Source: DASXZH01 sp036502005 (GTDB lineage Bacteria; Armatimonadota; Fimbriimonadia; Fimbriimonadales; Fimbriimonadaceae). Taken from it: 64,000 bases of DNA. This document shows, piece by piece, positions 25,339 through 34,559 of the stretch; positions within the stretch are counted from its first letter, which is position 1; the number at the start of each line of letters is the position of its first letter. The translations under genes and the position numbers were made by a program. The DNA lies in NCBI GenBank assembly GCA_036502005.1, contig DASXZH010000081.1:1-64000 (forward strand), in the 5' to 3' direction. Under the pieces are notes generated by a model that had not been told where the DNA came from, searched no databases, and saw only the letters and a program-made list of their open reading frames with translations.

Positions 25339-26619
25339 ATGGTTTGGGACGCAATCAGGCGGTTTTTCTCCTACGAATTTTGGAGCTATGAGGGCTTGCA
25401 GAACCACGGAGTGTGGGGCGCGATCGCCCGGGTCGTCATTGTTGTTCTCCCGATTCTGATGCTGGTTCCGGGCCTAATCTGGTGGGAGCGAAGGCTTTTA
25501 AGCTGGATGCAGGACCGAATCGGCCCGAACCGCGTGGGCCCGTTTGGTCTCTTACAGACCATTGCTGATGGCGTAAAGCTCTTTCTGAAAGAAGATATCA
25601 CCCCGACTGCGGTCGATAAACTCATTTATTTCACCGCGCCGGCCCTGGCACTTTTCCCAGCTTTTGCCTTAGGCGGCACACTTCCTTGGGGGCCGAACAA
25701 ATACCTCACGCCGATTGCCGATGTGAACATCGGAATTCTTTACGTTTTGGCAGTGAGTTCGCTTGGCGTTTACGGGATAGTGCTCGCCGGCTACGCTTCC
25801 AACAACAAGTATTCACTGATGGGCGGTCTGCGCTCTTCGGCGCAGCTTATTAGCTACGAACTTGCCATGGGTATGGCGCTGGCGGGTGCAGTCCTAGCGA
25901 GCGGCTCGCTGACCATGACGGGCATGGTCCATTTCCAAGAAGGGCCGTGGCTTGGAATGGTTAAGGGAGTTCAGAACTGGCTGATCTTGACCCCGTATGG
26001 CTTTGTCGCCGCGTTGATTTTTGCTATTTGCGCGATTGCAGAAACCAACCGCGCCCCATTTGACCTGCCGGAAGCGGAAAATGAACTCATTGCCGGCTAC
26101 CACACCGAATACAGCTCCATGAAGTTCGCCGTGTTCTTTATGGGTGAATACGCGGCCATGTTCGTCTTTAGCGGGATCTTTACCGCCGTCTTCTGCGGAG
26201 GATATCACGCCCTTCCGATCGACTGGACATTCGCCGGTCTGCCAATCGTTGATACTGCGAACAGCGTAGCAGCTGGTTTCATTTTCTTGGGCAAAGTCGC
26301 GTTCTTCTTCAGTTGCTTTATCTGGCTAAGGGCCACCCTTCCAAGACTGCGATACGACCAGCTTATGTCGCTTGGATGGAGATCGTTACTCCCACTTGCG
26401 GTTGCGAACTTCATGCTCGTTGGAGTCTGGATTGTAGCGGCCGACGTCTACAAGAGCGAAATGGCCGGCCTTGTCGCTTACCTGATTGGTTTCGCGGTGA
26501 TGTTCGGAGTCTATCTGCTTGTGAAACGCGCTTCAGCAGACAGATTCGAGGGAATGGAAAACCGTGGCGTTGTGATGAACACAGGCGTAGAGCCGGTGAG
26601 TTTATTGGGGGAAGTTTAA
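25339..26619 (+). CDS. nuoH: NADH-quinone oxidoreductase subunit H
   Basis: NuoH (ND1) is the membrane subunit that forms the quinone chamber and the link to the pumping arm. About eight helices are seen. Signatures present are RIGPNRVGPFGLLQTIADG, near residue 55, and AETNRAPFDLPEAENELIAG, followed by YHTEYSSMKFAVFFMGEYAA. At 426 residues it is longer than the usual 320-345, mainly from an N-terminal extension with FFSYEFWSYEGLQNHGVW and a C-terminal tail. It overlaps no neighbour and is one nt from nuoJ. Confidence 0.97.
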   Translation: MVWDAIRRFFSYEFWSYEGLQNHGVWGAIARVVIVVLPILMLVPGLIWWERRLLSWMQDRIGPNRVGPFGLLQTIADGVKLFLKEDITPTAVDKLIYFTAPALALFPAFALGGTLPWGPNKYLTPIADVNIGILYVLAVSSLGVYGIVLAGYASNNKYSLMGGLRSSAQLISYELAMGMALAGAVLASGSLTMTGMVHFQEGPWLGMVKGVQNWLILTPYGFVAALIFAICAIAETNRAPFDLPEAENELIAGYHTEYSSMKFAVFFMGEYAAMFVFSGIFTAVFCGGYHALPIDWTFAGLPIVDTANSVAAGFIFLGKVAFFFSCFIWLRATLPRLRYDQLMSLGWRSLLPLAVANFMLVGVWIVAADVYKSEMAGLVAYLIGFAVMFGVYLLVKRASADRFEGMENRGVVMNTGVEPVSLLGEV

Positions 26620-26620
26620 G

Positions 26621-27142
26621 TTGCCGCCGACTGATGAATTAGCAAAACTGACGCTGTTTGGGGCGCTGGCGGGAGTTGCCGCGCTGTCGGCGGTCGGGGT
26701 CGTTGCCTTCGGCAACGCCGTTCGCTCTGCCCTCTGCCTTATCGCGAACTTCTTCTGCCTGGCTTTTCTTTATTTCACCTTAAACGCGGAGCTGCTTGGC
26801 ATCACGCAGGTCATCGTTTACACGGGCGCGATCATGGTCCTCTTTCTGTTCGTGATCATGCTGCTGAACTTCGGGTCGCCCCAGTTCTTGAAAGAGCCGC
26901 CGGACTACCTGCGCAAGGGCATCGGCATCCTATTTGGCGTTGTACTATTCGGTCTGATCTCAAGCCAGGTCCTTATGCCGCTGGCCAAAGTTAAGGCGAC
27001 TACCGCGCCAGACGATTACGGCGCGCCACAGCAGATCGGCCTCTCGCTTTTCACCACCTATGTCTGGCCTTTTGAAGTCGCCAGCATCCTGCTTTTGATC
27101 GGCATCGTCGGGTCCATAATGCTGGCCAAGAGGAAAATATAA
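26621..27142 (+). CDS. nuoJ: NADH-quinone oxidoreductase subunit J
   Basis: NuoJ (ND6) has five membrane helices and sits between the quinone site and the antiporter-like subunits. The core [20 protein letters not shown] is intact. The only start consistent with the frame is TTG 26621, one base after nuoH and preceded by GGGGAAG. 173 residues is usual. It ends in TAATG with nuoK (1-nt overlap). nuoI, which normally separates nuoH from nuoJ, is absent here. Confidence 0.95.
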   Translation: MPPTDELAKLTLFGALAGVAALSAVGVVAFGNAVRSALCLIANFFCLAFLYFTLNAELLGITQVIVYTGAIMVLFLFVIMLLNFGSPQFLKEPPDYLRKGIGILFGVVLFGLISSQVLMPLAKVKATTAPDDYGAPQQIGLSLFTTYVWPFEVASILLLIGIVGSIMLAKRKI

Positions 27143-27474
27143 TGGTGCCACTAGCCGGTTATCTCGGCCTTGGCCTCTTTATGTTCACGATGGGAGTGGT
27201 CGGCGTAATGATCCGCCGCAACCCGATCGTGATCTTCATGTGCATCGAGTTGATGCTGAATTCGGTGAATCTGACCTTTGTCGCTTTTGCTCGATATGGT
27301 TCGGTTACCCATCACGGCAGCGGCATTCAAAGCGCGATGGCGGGGCAGATGATTGTGATTTTTGTGATGGCGGTTGCCGCGGCCGAGGTCGCGGTTGGGT
27401 TGGGGATTATCATGGCGATATTTAGGCTCCGAAAGAGCATCGATATCGATGACATGAGCTTGCTTCGTGGATAG
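27142..27474 (+). CDS. nuoK: NADH-quinone oxidoreductase subunit K
   Basis: NuoK (ND4L) is a three-helix subunit of the membrane arm. The pattern [20 protein letters not shown] holds the conserved membrane Glu, and a second acidic residue is in [17 protein letters not shown]. 110 residues, about ten more than usual, from the N-terminus. Start ATG overlaps the nuoJ stop by one base; nuoL follows after 2 nt. Confidence 0.96.
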   Translation: MVPLAGYLGLGLFMFTMGVVGVMIRRNPIVIFMCIELMLNSVNLTFVAFARYGSVTHHGSGIQSAMAGQMIVIFVMAVAAAEVAVGLGIIMAIFRLRKSIDIDDMSLLRG

Positions 27475-27476
27475 GT

Positions 27477-29729
27477 ATGGGGGATTCAACTAACAGTTTG
27501 ATTTGGGTGATTTTGGGGCTGCCACTTGCGGGCTCCCTAGTTCAGGCCCTGTTTGGCAAAAGAGTCATCGAATCCATGGGTCCTAAAAAAGGCCGATGGA
27601 CGATGGGCTTCCTTGCCGTCCTCCCAATCGCGATCGCTTTTATTCTTGGGGTGGTCATCACTCTGGGCCTATCTGGCCAGGCGCCAGACGCCCGGTCGCA
27701 TATCTCTACCTTGGGCGACTGGATCTCCATTTCCAGCATAAGAATTCCCTTCGAAGCTTTGATCGATCCGCTCTCGATGACGATGGTGTTGATCATCACG
27801 GGCATCGGCTCGCTTATCCATCTTTACTCCACCGGTTACATGAGCGAGGAGCAAGATTACAGCAGATTCTTTACTTATTTGAACCTGTTTATCTCCTGCA
27901 TGCTCATTTTGGTGCTTGCCAACAACCTGGTTCTGATGTTCATCGGCTGGGAAGGAGTGGGGCTTTGCAGCTACCTTCTTATCGCCTTTTGGTACAAGGA
28001 TATCAACAACGCGAAAGCTGGCAATAAGGCGTTTATTGTCAACCGAATCGGAGACTGGGGACTTACCCTCGGCATGTTCCTTATCTTCTGCATTTTGTCC
28101 AAACCAGAGAACAGCGCTTTATTGCACGCTGCCAATGGACGCTGGCTTAGCTACGATGTGATCCTGCCCCATGCGGTGCAGATATTCTCGAACGATCCCG
28201 GGATGGCAACTGCGATTGCCCTTCTACTTTTTGTCGGTGCTTGCGGTAAATCCGCGCAGTTCCCGCTTTACTTTTGGCTCCCGGATGCCATGGCCGGCCC
28301 CACCCCGGTTTCTGCTCTGATCCACGCAGCCACCATGGTTACGGCGGGCGTGTTCCTTGTCAACCGCATGCACGTGTTCTATGAGCTTTCGCCGGTGGCG
28401 AGCGCAGTCGTCGTTTGTGTCGGCGCCTTTACCGCTCTGTTTGCTGCGCTGATCGCCTTCGGTCAGACTGATATCAAGAAGGTTCTTGCCTACTCCACCG
28501 TTTCCCAGCTTGGATACATGTTTATCGGATGCGGCGCGGGTGCTTATTGGGCGGGCATGTTCCACGTCACCACCCACGCCTTCTTCAAGGCCTGCTTGTT
28601 CCTTGGCTCCGGCGCGGTCATCCACGCGATGGCCCACAACCAGGATATGAGGAACTACGGCAACCTGTTTAAGTACCTGAAGATCACCGCTTGGACGATG
28701 ATTATTGCGACCCTCGCCATTGCCGGGTTCCCGCTTCTGGCTGGTTATTGGTCAAAAGAAGCGATTATCGGCGCGGCCTTGGGCAACAGTCAGGCTGTTG
28801 TTGGCGACAATTTGAACCTAGGCGTTATAGCCGGTTGGCTGGCTTTGATCACTGCCGGTCTTACCGCTTGGTATATGACAAGGCTTGCCATGCTCACCTT
28901 CTTCGGAGGCGAGGAGCGATGGCGAAGTATTAAGCCTGCTCAGCATCACGCGCACGCTCATGATCATGCGGAGCACGCTCACCACGATGGCCATGCCCAC
29001 GAGGATGCCCACGGTTTCTTTTACACCGACGAGGAAGCTAAAGCCCAAGCGGCTGCCATCCCCGAAGTGCACCATCATGAACTTGACCGAAAGCACGAGC
29101 CGCACGAAGTGCCGGCCAGCATGTGGCTGCCGCTGGTGGTTCTTGCCGCTTTATCGGTGGTCGGAGGGTGGGCGCTGGGGCACGATGAAGTCTTCCGCAA
29201 CTGGCTTTATCCGGAAGGCAAACTCGCTGTCTTAACGGCGTCAACGGTTCCCGGTGAAGCAAGCCAGATCCCGCTTAAGCTTTACTCGATGATCGCCGCC
29301 TTCGGCGGACTTATCATCGGCTACCTCATTTATAGAAAGGGCCTGCCCAAGCGCGAAGGCTGGGATCTCAACCTCTGGAGCCCCTTCCGCAAATCTGCCG
29401 CGAACCAGTTCGGTTTCAACGATATGCTGATGAATGCCGGAGTGGAAGGCGGCGGCGAGCTTGGGAACGCGATTTGGAAGGTGTTCGACGTCAAGATCAT
29501 CGATGGCATCGTAAACGGGCTTGGCGCGCTGGCCATGGGGCTGGGCGGACTGTTTAGAAAAATTCAAACTGGTTATGTTCGCAACTACGCGATGGCGATG
29601 ACATTTGGAGGCCTTCTGATTTTGGCAATCGCCTTGGGCGCTTACTACAAGTTGCCAATATTCGGGACTACACAGCCGGCCCCGCCGGCCGTTTATCACC
29701 ACATACAGACTTTGGGAGGGGGCCAGTGA
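27477..29729 (+). CDS. nuoL: NADH-quinone oxidoreductase subunit L
   Basis: NuoL (ND5) is the distal proton-pumping subunit. Its antiporter core is complete: MFIGWEGVGLCSYLLIAFWY, SAQFPLYFWLPDAMAGPTPV and SALIHAATMVTAGVFLV, and a long C-terminal part for the lateral helix. Between about residues 489 and 542 it carries an extended His-rich loop with HHAHAHDHAEHAHHDGHAHE, well beyond the short HE(P/S) loop usual there. At 750 residues it is longer than the typical 610-660. It ends in a GTGA overlap with nuoM. Confidence 0.96.
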   Translation: MGDSTNSLIWVILGLPLAGSLVQALFGKRVIESMGPKKGRWTMGFLAVLPIAIAFILGVVITLGLSGQAPDARSHISTLGDWISISSIRIPFEALIDPLSMTMVLIITGIGSLIHLYSTGYMSEEQDYSRFFTYLNLFISCMLILVLANNLVLMFIGWEGVGLCSYLLIAFWYKDINNAKAGNKAFIVNRIGDWGLTLGMFLIFCILSKPENSALLHAANGRWLSYDVILPHAVQIFSNDPGMATAIALLLFVGACGKSAQFPLYFWLPDAMAGPTPVSALIHAATMVTAGVFLVNRMHVFYELSPVASAVVVCVGAFTALFAALIAFGQTDIKKVLAYSTVSQLGYMFIGCGAGAYWAGMFHVTTHAFFKACLFLGSGAVIHAMAHNQDMRNYGNLFKYLKITAWTMIIATLAIAGFPLLAGYWSKEAIIGAALGNSQAVVGDNLNLGVIAGWLALITAGLTAWYMTRLAMLTFFGGEERWRSIKPAQHHAHAHDHAEHAHHDGHAHEDAHGFFYTDEEAKAQAAAIPEVHHHELDRKHEPHEVPASMWLPLVVLAALSVVGGWALGHDEVFRNWLYPEGKLAVLTASTVPGEASQIPLKLYSMIAAFGGLIIGYLIYRKGLPKREGWDLNLWSPFRKSAANQFGFNDMLMNAGVEGGGELGNAIWKVFDVKIIDGIVNGLGALAMGLGGLFRKIQTGYVRNYAMAMTFGGLLILAIALGAYYKLPIFGTTQPAPPAVYHHIQTLGGGQ

Positions 29730-31354
29730 ACGAAACGGTAACTGGTTTCCACCTTCTCAGCGCGATCACGTTTTTGCCCCTCGTGGGAGTGATTCTGTTG
29801 CTGCTGATTCCAAACGCCCAAGTAAAAGCGCAGCGGTACGCGGCGTTGGCGACATCGGTTGTAACCTTTGGGGTCTCGCTTTTAATTCTAAGAGGTTTTG
29901 ATGGCTCTCGCTACCAGTTCCAGCTTAAGGAATACATTCCCTGGATCACGAACCTAGGCATCAACTACCGGATGGGGATCGATGGGATCAGCCTTTGGCT
30001 TGTCCTGCTGACCACCTTCCTATCCGTGATTGCCATCTGGTTCAGCTTCTACGTGGACAAGCGTGTGAAGGCTTATATGATCACCATGCTGGTTCTAGAA
30101 ACGAGCATGATCGGCGTGTTTACTTCGCTCGATTTGATCTTGTTTTACACGTTCTTTGAAGCAACGCTGATCCCGATGTATCTTTTGATCAACATCTGGG
30201 GCGGCGAGCGCCGAAGCTACGCGGCGCTTAAATTCTTTGTTTACACCTTCGCCGGTTCGATCTTTATGCTGATCGGCATGATCGCCATCTACCAACTGCA
30301 GAAGGCGAACACAGGCGTAGCCTCTTTCAGCATTATCGATATCCAGCAAAATGTGGCCAATGGAAGCCTGTGGGCTGGCGCGATTCAGCTTGAAGCATGG
30401 GTTTTCTGGGCCTTTGCAGTGGCATTTTTGGTGAAATGTCCTGCCTTTCCGTTCCACACATGGCTACCCGATGCCCACACGGAAGCGCCAACGGCGGGCT
30501 CCGTGATCCTCGCCGGCGTGCTCCTAAAGATGGGCACCTACGGCTTCCTGCGCTTTGTTCTGCCCCTCTTTCCGGACGTGTTGAAGCAGGAGGTGCCGAT
30601 CATCATGATCCTGGCGATCATTGGCATCCTCTACGGAGCGATCGTGGCCGCCGTTCAGCCGGACGTTAAGAAGCTGGTCGCCTACTCTTCGGTCGCACAC
30701 ATGGGCTTTGTGCTTATAGGAATCTTCTCGCTCACTCACACGGGCATGATGGGCGGCTCCATGCAGCAACTGAATCATGGAATCAGCACCGGAGCGTTGT
30801 TCCTTCTTATTGGTCTCATTTACGAGCGGCGTCACACAAGGCTGTTCTCAGAATACGGCGGTCTAAAAGCTCAGATGCCGATCTATGCGGTGATCTTTTT
30901 GATCGTCATGCTATCGAGCGTTGGGCTTCCCGGAACGAACGGCTTTGTAGGAGAGTTCATGGCTCTTATGGGAACGTTCCAGGCCGGCTTCCTAGGCCTA
31001 AACAACCTGAGCATGTGGTATGGAGTAGTCGCCGGAACCGGCGTTATTTTGGCCGCCGTTTACCTGCTGTGGATGTTCCAAAAAATGTTTTATGGGCCGA
31101 ATTCCAACCCGATCAACCAGAAGCTAAAGGATCTTAAGAGATGGGAAGTAGCCATGTGCGGCCTCTTTATCATCTTCATCTTCTGGGGCGGATTCCAGCC
31201 AGGCACATTCCTTGCTCCGATGGAAAAATCGGTTTCTGCCACTGAAGGCATGGCCATGCAGCCGGCCGGGATGCGGCCAACTTGGGCAAACGACCAGACA
31301 GAGGTCGCCCTTGATGGAACGATCAAACGAAGCACTCTGGAGGCGCGACGATGA
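29726..31354 (+). CDS. nuoM: NADH-quinone oxidoreductase subunit M
   Basis: NuoM (ND4) is another antiporter-like pumping subunit. Signatures are LETSMIGVFTSLDLILFYTF with the conserved Glu, KCPAFPFHTWLPDAHTEAPT, and SVILAGVLLKMGTYGFLRF. 542 residues is within range. The GTG start overlaps the nuoL stop. It overlaps the following UroD-like gene by 4 nt (ATGA). Confidence 0.97.
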   Translation: MNETVTGFHLLSAITFLPLVGVILLLLIPNAQVKAQRYAALATSVVTFGVSLLILRGFDGSRYQFQLKEYIPWITNLGINYRMGIDGISLWLVLLTTFLSVIAIWFSFYVDKRVKAYMITMLVLETSMIGVFTSLDLILFYTFFEATLIPMYLLINIWGGERRSYAALKFFVYTFAGSIFMLIGMIAIYQLQKANTGVASFSIIDIQQNVANGSLWAGAIQLEAWVFWAFAVAFLVKCPAFPFHTWLPDAHTEAPTAGSVILAGVLLKMGTYGFLRFVLPLFPDVLKQEVPIIMILAIIGILYGAIVAAVQPDVKKLVAYSSVAHMGFVLIGIFSLTHTGMMGGSMQQLNHGISTGALFLLIGLIYERRHTRLFSEYGGLKAQMPIYAVIFLIVMLSSVGLPGTNGFVGEFMALMGTFQAGFLGLNNLSMWYGVVAGTGVILAAVYLLWMFQKMFYGPNSNPINQKLKDLKRWEVAMCGLFIIFIFWGGFQPGTFLAPMEKSVSATEGMAMQPAGMRPTWANDQTEVALDGTIKRSTLEARR

Positions 31355-32010
31355 CCTCTAAAGAAAGGCTCCTAGCCCTTGTAAGTGGCAAGGGTATTGA
31401 CCACAAGCCTTTAATCCTGTGGCCCCACAGCGAGATGAACTCCGATGTAGCCATCGTTTCGCTCAAACGGCTGGCAAATGCAAAGACAAGCCAACGCGCG
31501 GTTTTAGCCGAAATCCTGAGCCCATTTTCTCGATCGCTGAAGACTGGTTTAAATCTAAGCAAGACCTTGCAGCGGGATCCAAAGGAAGGCGAAAAAGTCT
31601 ATCAAGCCTTGGTCGAAGAGGTTCGCACGGAAATCAATTTAGCTTTGGAGCAGGGAGTGGATGGCATTTTCTACCGTCTTCAGGGCGCTGAACCCGATTT
31701 CACAACCCCAATGGAATATGGCGGGCTATATCTTGAGACCGACCGCGAACTTTTGCAGCTTGCGATGACTGCCCATCTCAATGTGCTCTTTATCGAGGGT
31801 GGACCCGAACTCTATATGGACTTTGTAAGCGACTTGCCTGCCCATATTTTCGCTTGGGACAGCCACCGAACGGATATCCCCCTGAGTGCGGTTAAGAAGA
31901 TGCGAATCGGCGCGCTCGCCACTGGCGATCCGGAAGCAGACGTTTTATTCGGCAGCAACTATGGGTTGCTGAAACAATGGGTGAACCCAACGTTGGTGGA
32001 GACGAAATGA
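31351..32010 (+). CDS. Shortened UroD-like protein encoded within the nuo operon
   Basis: 219 residues that resemble the C-terminal half of uroporphyrinogen decarboxylase/MtaA-like methyltransferase folds: MTSKERLLALVSGKGIDHKP at the start, then LALEQGVDGIFYRLQG and a final IGALATGDPEADVLFGS, which matches the usual GGLDP-like end. The real family is about 340 residues, so an inner segment is missing. The uroporphyrinogen-binding Arg-rich N-terminus is absent, so haem synthesis is unlikely. It overlaps nuoM and nuoN by 4 nt each, so its production is coupled to theirs. Role unknown. Confidence 0.7.
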   Translation: MTSKERLLALVSGKGIDHKPLILWPHSEMNSDVAIVSLKRLANAKTSQRAVLAEILSPFSRSLKTGLNLSKTLQRDPKEGEKVYQALVEEVRTEINLALEQGVDGIFYRLQGAEPDFTTPMEYGGLYLETDRELLQLAMTAHLNVLFIEGGPELYMDFVSDLPAHIFAWDSHRTDIPLSAVKKMRIGALATGDPEADVLFGSNYGLLKQWVNPTLVETK

Positions 32011-33563
32011 ACCCGCAATACACGCAATCGTTTCCTATTCCCCAAATTGATTTCAATTCCGTTTTGCCGATGATCATCGTGACGATCACCGGCCTTGTAG
32101 CCCTTTTAATCGAGATTCTAAGGCCGCCGAAGAAGAACAAGGTCATCGTTGCCGTCAGCCTCATTGGCTTGCTGGGCGCGGCGGCTGTTCTGCTACAGCA
32201 GTTCGGAATGCCGGAGGGTGAGACCCTCGCCGGAATGATGATCGTTGACCGTTTTGGGCTGGTGATGCAGCTCTTGGTCGTGCTTTCCTGCTTCCTCTGC
32301 ATCTGCTTTAGCGAAAGCTATTTACGCCAAAAGCGCATCCCCTTTGGCGAGTTCTATCCGTTGATTCTGTGGTCCAGCGTGGGCGCCATGCTGATGGCAA
32401 CGAGCAAGAACTTGCTCGTCATTTTCCTTGGCCTTGAGGTTTTGAGTATCGCGCTCTACGTTATGGCTGGAATGAGCCGGAGCGAGGAGAAGTCCGAAGA
32501 ATCGGCCGTAAAATATTTCTTGCTTGGCGCGTTCGCCAGCGGGTTCTTGCTTTACGGAATCGCGTTCTTTTACGGAGCCTCCGGTTCGCTTAGGATCGAC
32601 GATTTAGCTTCGACTTGGGCCAGCGGCGACCCCACAGCCCACGTTTTGTTGATCATGGGCCTTGGCCTAATGCTTATCGGTTTTAGCTTCAAGAGCGCGT
32701 TTGTGCCGTTCCACCAATGGACGCCAGACGTTTACCAGGGCGCGCCCACCAACGTCACCGCCTTCATGGCGGCGGGATCGAAGATCGCGGCGATTGCCGC
32801 CCTCTATCGGGTTCTGGATGCATCGGGCGCAATGGCAATCTACTGGATTCCGGCGATGTCGGTGGTTGCCATCCTCACCATGACAATCGGCAACCTGATT
32901 GCCCTCATGCAGAAGGACGTGAAGCGCATTTTGGGCTATTCCAGCATCGCCCATGCGGGCTACATTTTGGTGGCTATCATCGCCCACGGGAAGTCGGCAA
33001 GCTCAATTCCTGCCGGCGACATTGGTTTTTCGACGACGGCGTATTATCTGCTCAGCTACTCTGTGATGACGATCGGCGCGTTCGCCATCATAAGCCTGGT
33101 TGCCAAGAACGGACGCGAGAAGACCACTTTAGACGACCTACACGGCCTATATAAGCGAGAACCCTTTGCCGCAGTTATGTTGGTCATCTTCATGGCCTCC
33201 CTCATCGGAATCCCGCCTACAGCAGGCTTTGTCGGAAAGCTACTGATCTTTAACGATGCCCTTTCCGCTCATTTAGGCGTGCTTGCGATCGTTCTGGCCA
33301 TCAACTCGATCATAAGCATCGCGTACTACCTGGCCATTGCCCGGGCTGCGTTTATCGCTGAAGAAGGCGAGGAAAAAGCGGTTTCAAGCACGATGGGAAC
33401 GGGCGCGTTCAGCGCGGCCGCCATCTGCGGGATTTTTGTGATCGGTCTAGCCTTGTTTGCTTCCCCAATTGTTGTTATGATGCAAAGCGACTATCTCACC
33501 TCTCAATCAACGGCCCTTAAGCAACTGCCAGCCAAAGTAAAGTCGGTGGTTGTCCAGCGATGA
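32007..33563 (+). CDS. nuoN: NADH-quinone oxidoreductase subunit N
   Basis: NuoN (ND2) is the antiporter-like subunit next to NuoK. I start at ATG 32007, overlapping the previous stop in ATGA, with GGTGGAG as ribosome site; an ATG at 31977 has no such support. The core is complete: LEVLSIALYVMAGMSRSEEK, SAFVPFHQWTPDVYQGAPTN, and SIAHAGYILVAIIAHGKS. 518 residues. It overlaps the following TIM-barrel gene by 4 nt. Confidence 0.96.
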   Translation: MNPQYTQSFPIPQIDFNSVLPMIIVTITGLVALLIEILRPPKKNKVIVAVSLIGLLGAAAVLLQQFGMPEGETLAGMMIVDRFGLVMQLLVVLSCFLCICFSESYLRQKRIPFGEFYPLILWSSVGAMLMATSKNLLVIFLGLEVLSIALYVMAGMSRSEEKSEESAVKYFLLGAFASGFLLYGIAFFYGASGSLRIDDLASTWASGDPTAHVLLIMGLGLMLIGFSFKSAFVPFHQWTPDVYQGAPTNVTAFMAAGSKIAAIAALYRVLDASGAMAIYWIPAMSVVAILTMTIGNLIALMQKDVKRILGYSSIAHAGYILVAIIAHGKSASSIPAGDIGFSTTAYYLLSYSVMTIGAFAIISLVAKNGREKTTLDDLHGLYKREPFAAVMLVIFMASLIGIPPTAGFVGKLLIFNDALSAHLGVLAIVLAINSIISIAYYLAIARAAFIAEEGEEKAVSSTMGTGAFSAAAICGIFVIGLALFASPIVVMMQSDYLTSQSTALKQLPAKVKSVVVQR

Positions 33564-34390
33564 AACTGGCAGTTAGCATGTACAGCTACTACCGCACCGT
33601 AAAGGGCGGGGACATGGACATTCCGGGCTTCATCCGCGAAGCCAAGAAAATTGGCGCACAGGGGGTTGAGCTCCTTGATTTCTTCTATACCGACGTTGAG
33701 AAGGAGCGTGCTCTTGCTTTGGAAGCACTGGCGGAAACCGGCCTTCCCTGCCCAATCTTTTCCATTGCGCAGAACTTTGCCAAGAAGACTCCGGAAGAGC
33801 GGGAAGTCCAGTTAAATAAGATCAAGTTTGGCGTCGACGAAGCAGGCCACTTTAATTCGGGCGTGGTGCGCGTTTTCGCGGGAGACGTTGCTGAAGGCAT
33901 TACCTTCGATCAAGCTCGTGAGTGGATCGTGGAGGGCCTGGCAGAGGCCTCTATCTACGCAGCATCTAAAGGGAAGAAGCTGGCCTTGGAAAACCACGGC
34001 ACTCTTGCCGGCCGCGGCGACCAAGTTAAGGGTTTGATTGACGATGTTCGCGCTCGGGCGGGAAATGATGCCCTTGGCGCCAACCCGGACACAGGCAACT
34101 TTTTGCTTGTGAACCAGCCAAGCCATGAGGCGATCAAGGAAGTTGCGGGCTACGCGAACATGGTCCACTTTAAGGATTTTAGAGAAGACCCAACCGGCGA
34201 ATATGTTGCCCTAAACGGGACGAAGTATGTTGGCACCGCAGTCGGCGAAGGGATTGTCGATCTTCATGCGTGCCTCAGTACGCTTAAGGAAGCCGGTTTT
34301 GATGGCTGGCTTAGCATGGAATACGAGGGGCGCGAGGATCCGCTGACGGCGGTTCCGAAATCCTTGGCTAACGCGAAGAAGTATTTGTAA
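33560..34390 (+). CDS. Sugar phosphate isomerase/epimerase (TIM barrel, AP-endonuclease-2 fold)
   Basis: 276 residues. Likely metal ligands of the xylose-isomerase-like fold are Glu in LALENHG, Asp in ANPDTGNF, His in MVHFKDF and Glu in LSMEYEGRED. Such enzymes isomerise or epimerise sugars or polyols; the substrate cannot be told. Translational coupling to nuoN is curious, as no link to complex I is known. It ends the nuo operon; a palindromic repeat follows. Confidence 0.85.
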   Translation: MKLAVSMYSYYRTVKGGDMDIPGFIREAKKIGAQGVELLDFFYTDVEKERALALEALAETGLPCPIFSIAQNFAKKTPEEREVQLNKIKFGVDEAGHFNSGVVRVFAGDVAEGITFDQAREWIVEGLAEASIYAASKGKKLALENHGTLAGRGDQVKGLIDDVRARAGNDALGANPDTGNFLLVNQPSHEAIKEVAGYANMVHFKDFREDPTGEYVALNGTKYVGTAVGEGIVDLHACLSTLKEAGFDGWLSMEYEGREDPLTAVPKSLANAKKYL

Positions 34391-34394
34391 CTGG

Positions 34395-34551
34395 TTTGTC
34401 ATCGCGAGGAGGCTCTCCGTGAGCCGACGTGGCGATCTATTCGGCAAGCTGCTTAGTCTTGAATCCGTAGGCTGGCAGGGGTTAGATTGCCGCGTCGCTC
34501 GCCAGCGCCGCGCTAAAGCTTCTGGATGTTCCCGCTCCTTGCAATGACAAA
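34395..34551. repeat. Palindromic repeat element of a TGTCATxGCxAGGAG type
   Basis: TTTGTCATCGCGAGGA (34395-34410) faces TCCTTGCAATGACAAA (34536-34551), 14 of 16 complementary. Inside are GTGGCGATCT and AGATTGCCGC, the other halves of the widespread TGTCATTGCGAG...GGCAATCT palindrome family known from many bacterial phyla. Confidence 0.75.
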
Positions 34552-34559
34552 GTACTAGG

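Noticed and set aside
28224..28637. Minus-strand frame opposite nuoL
   Set aside because: It mirrors conserved antiporter helices and has no domain pattern or start site.
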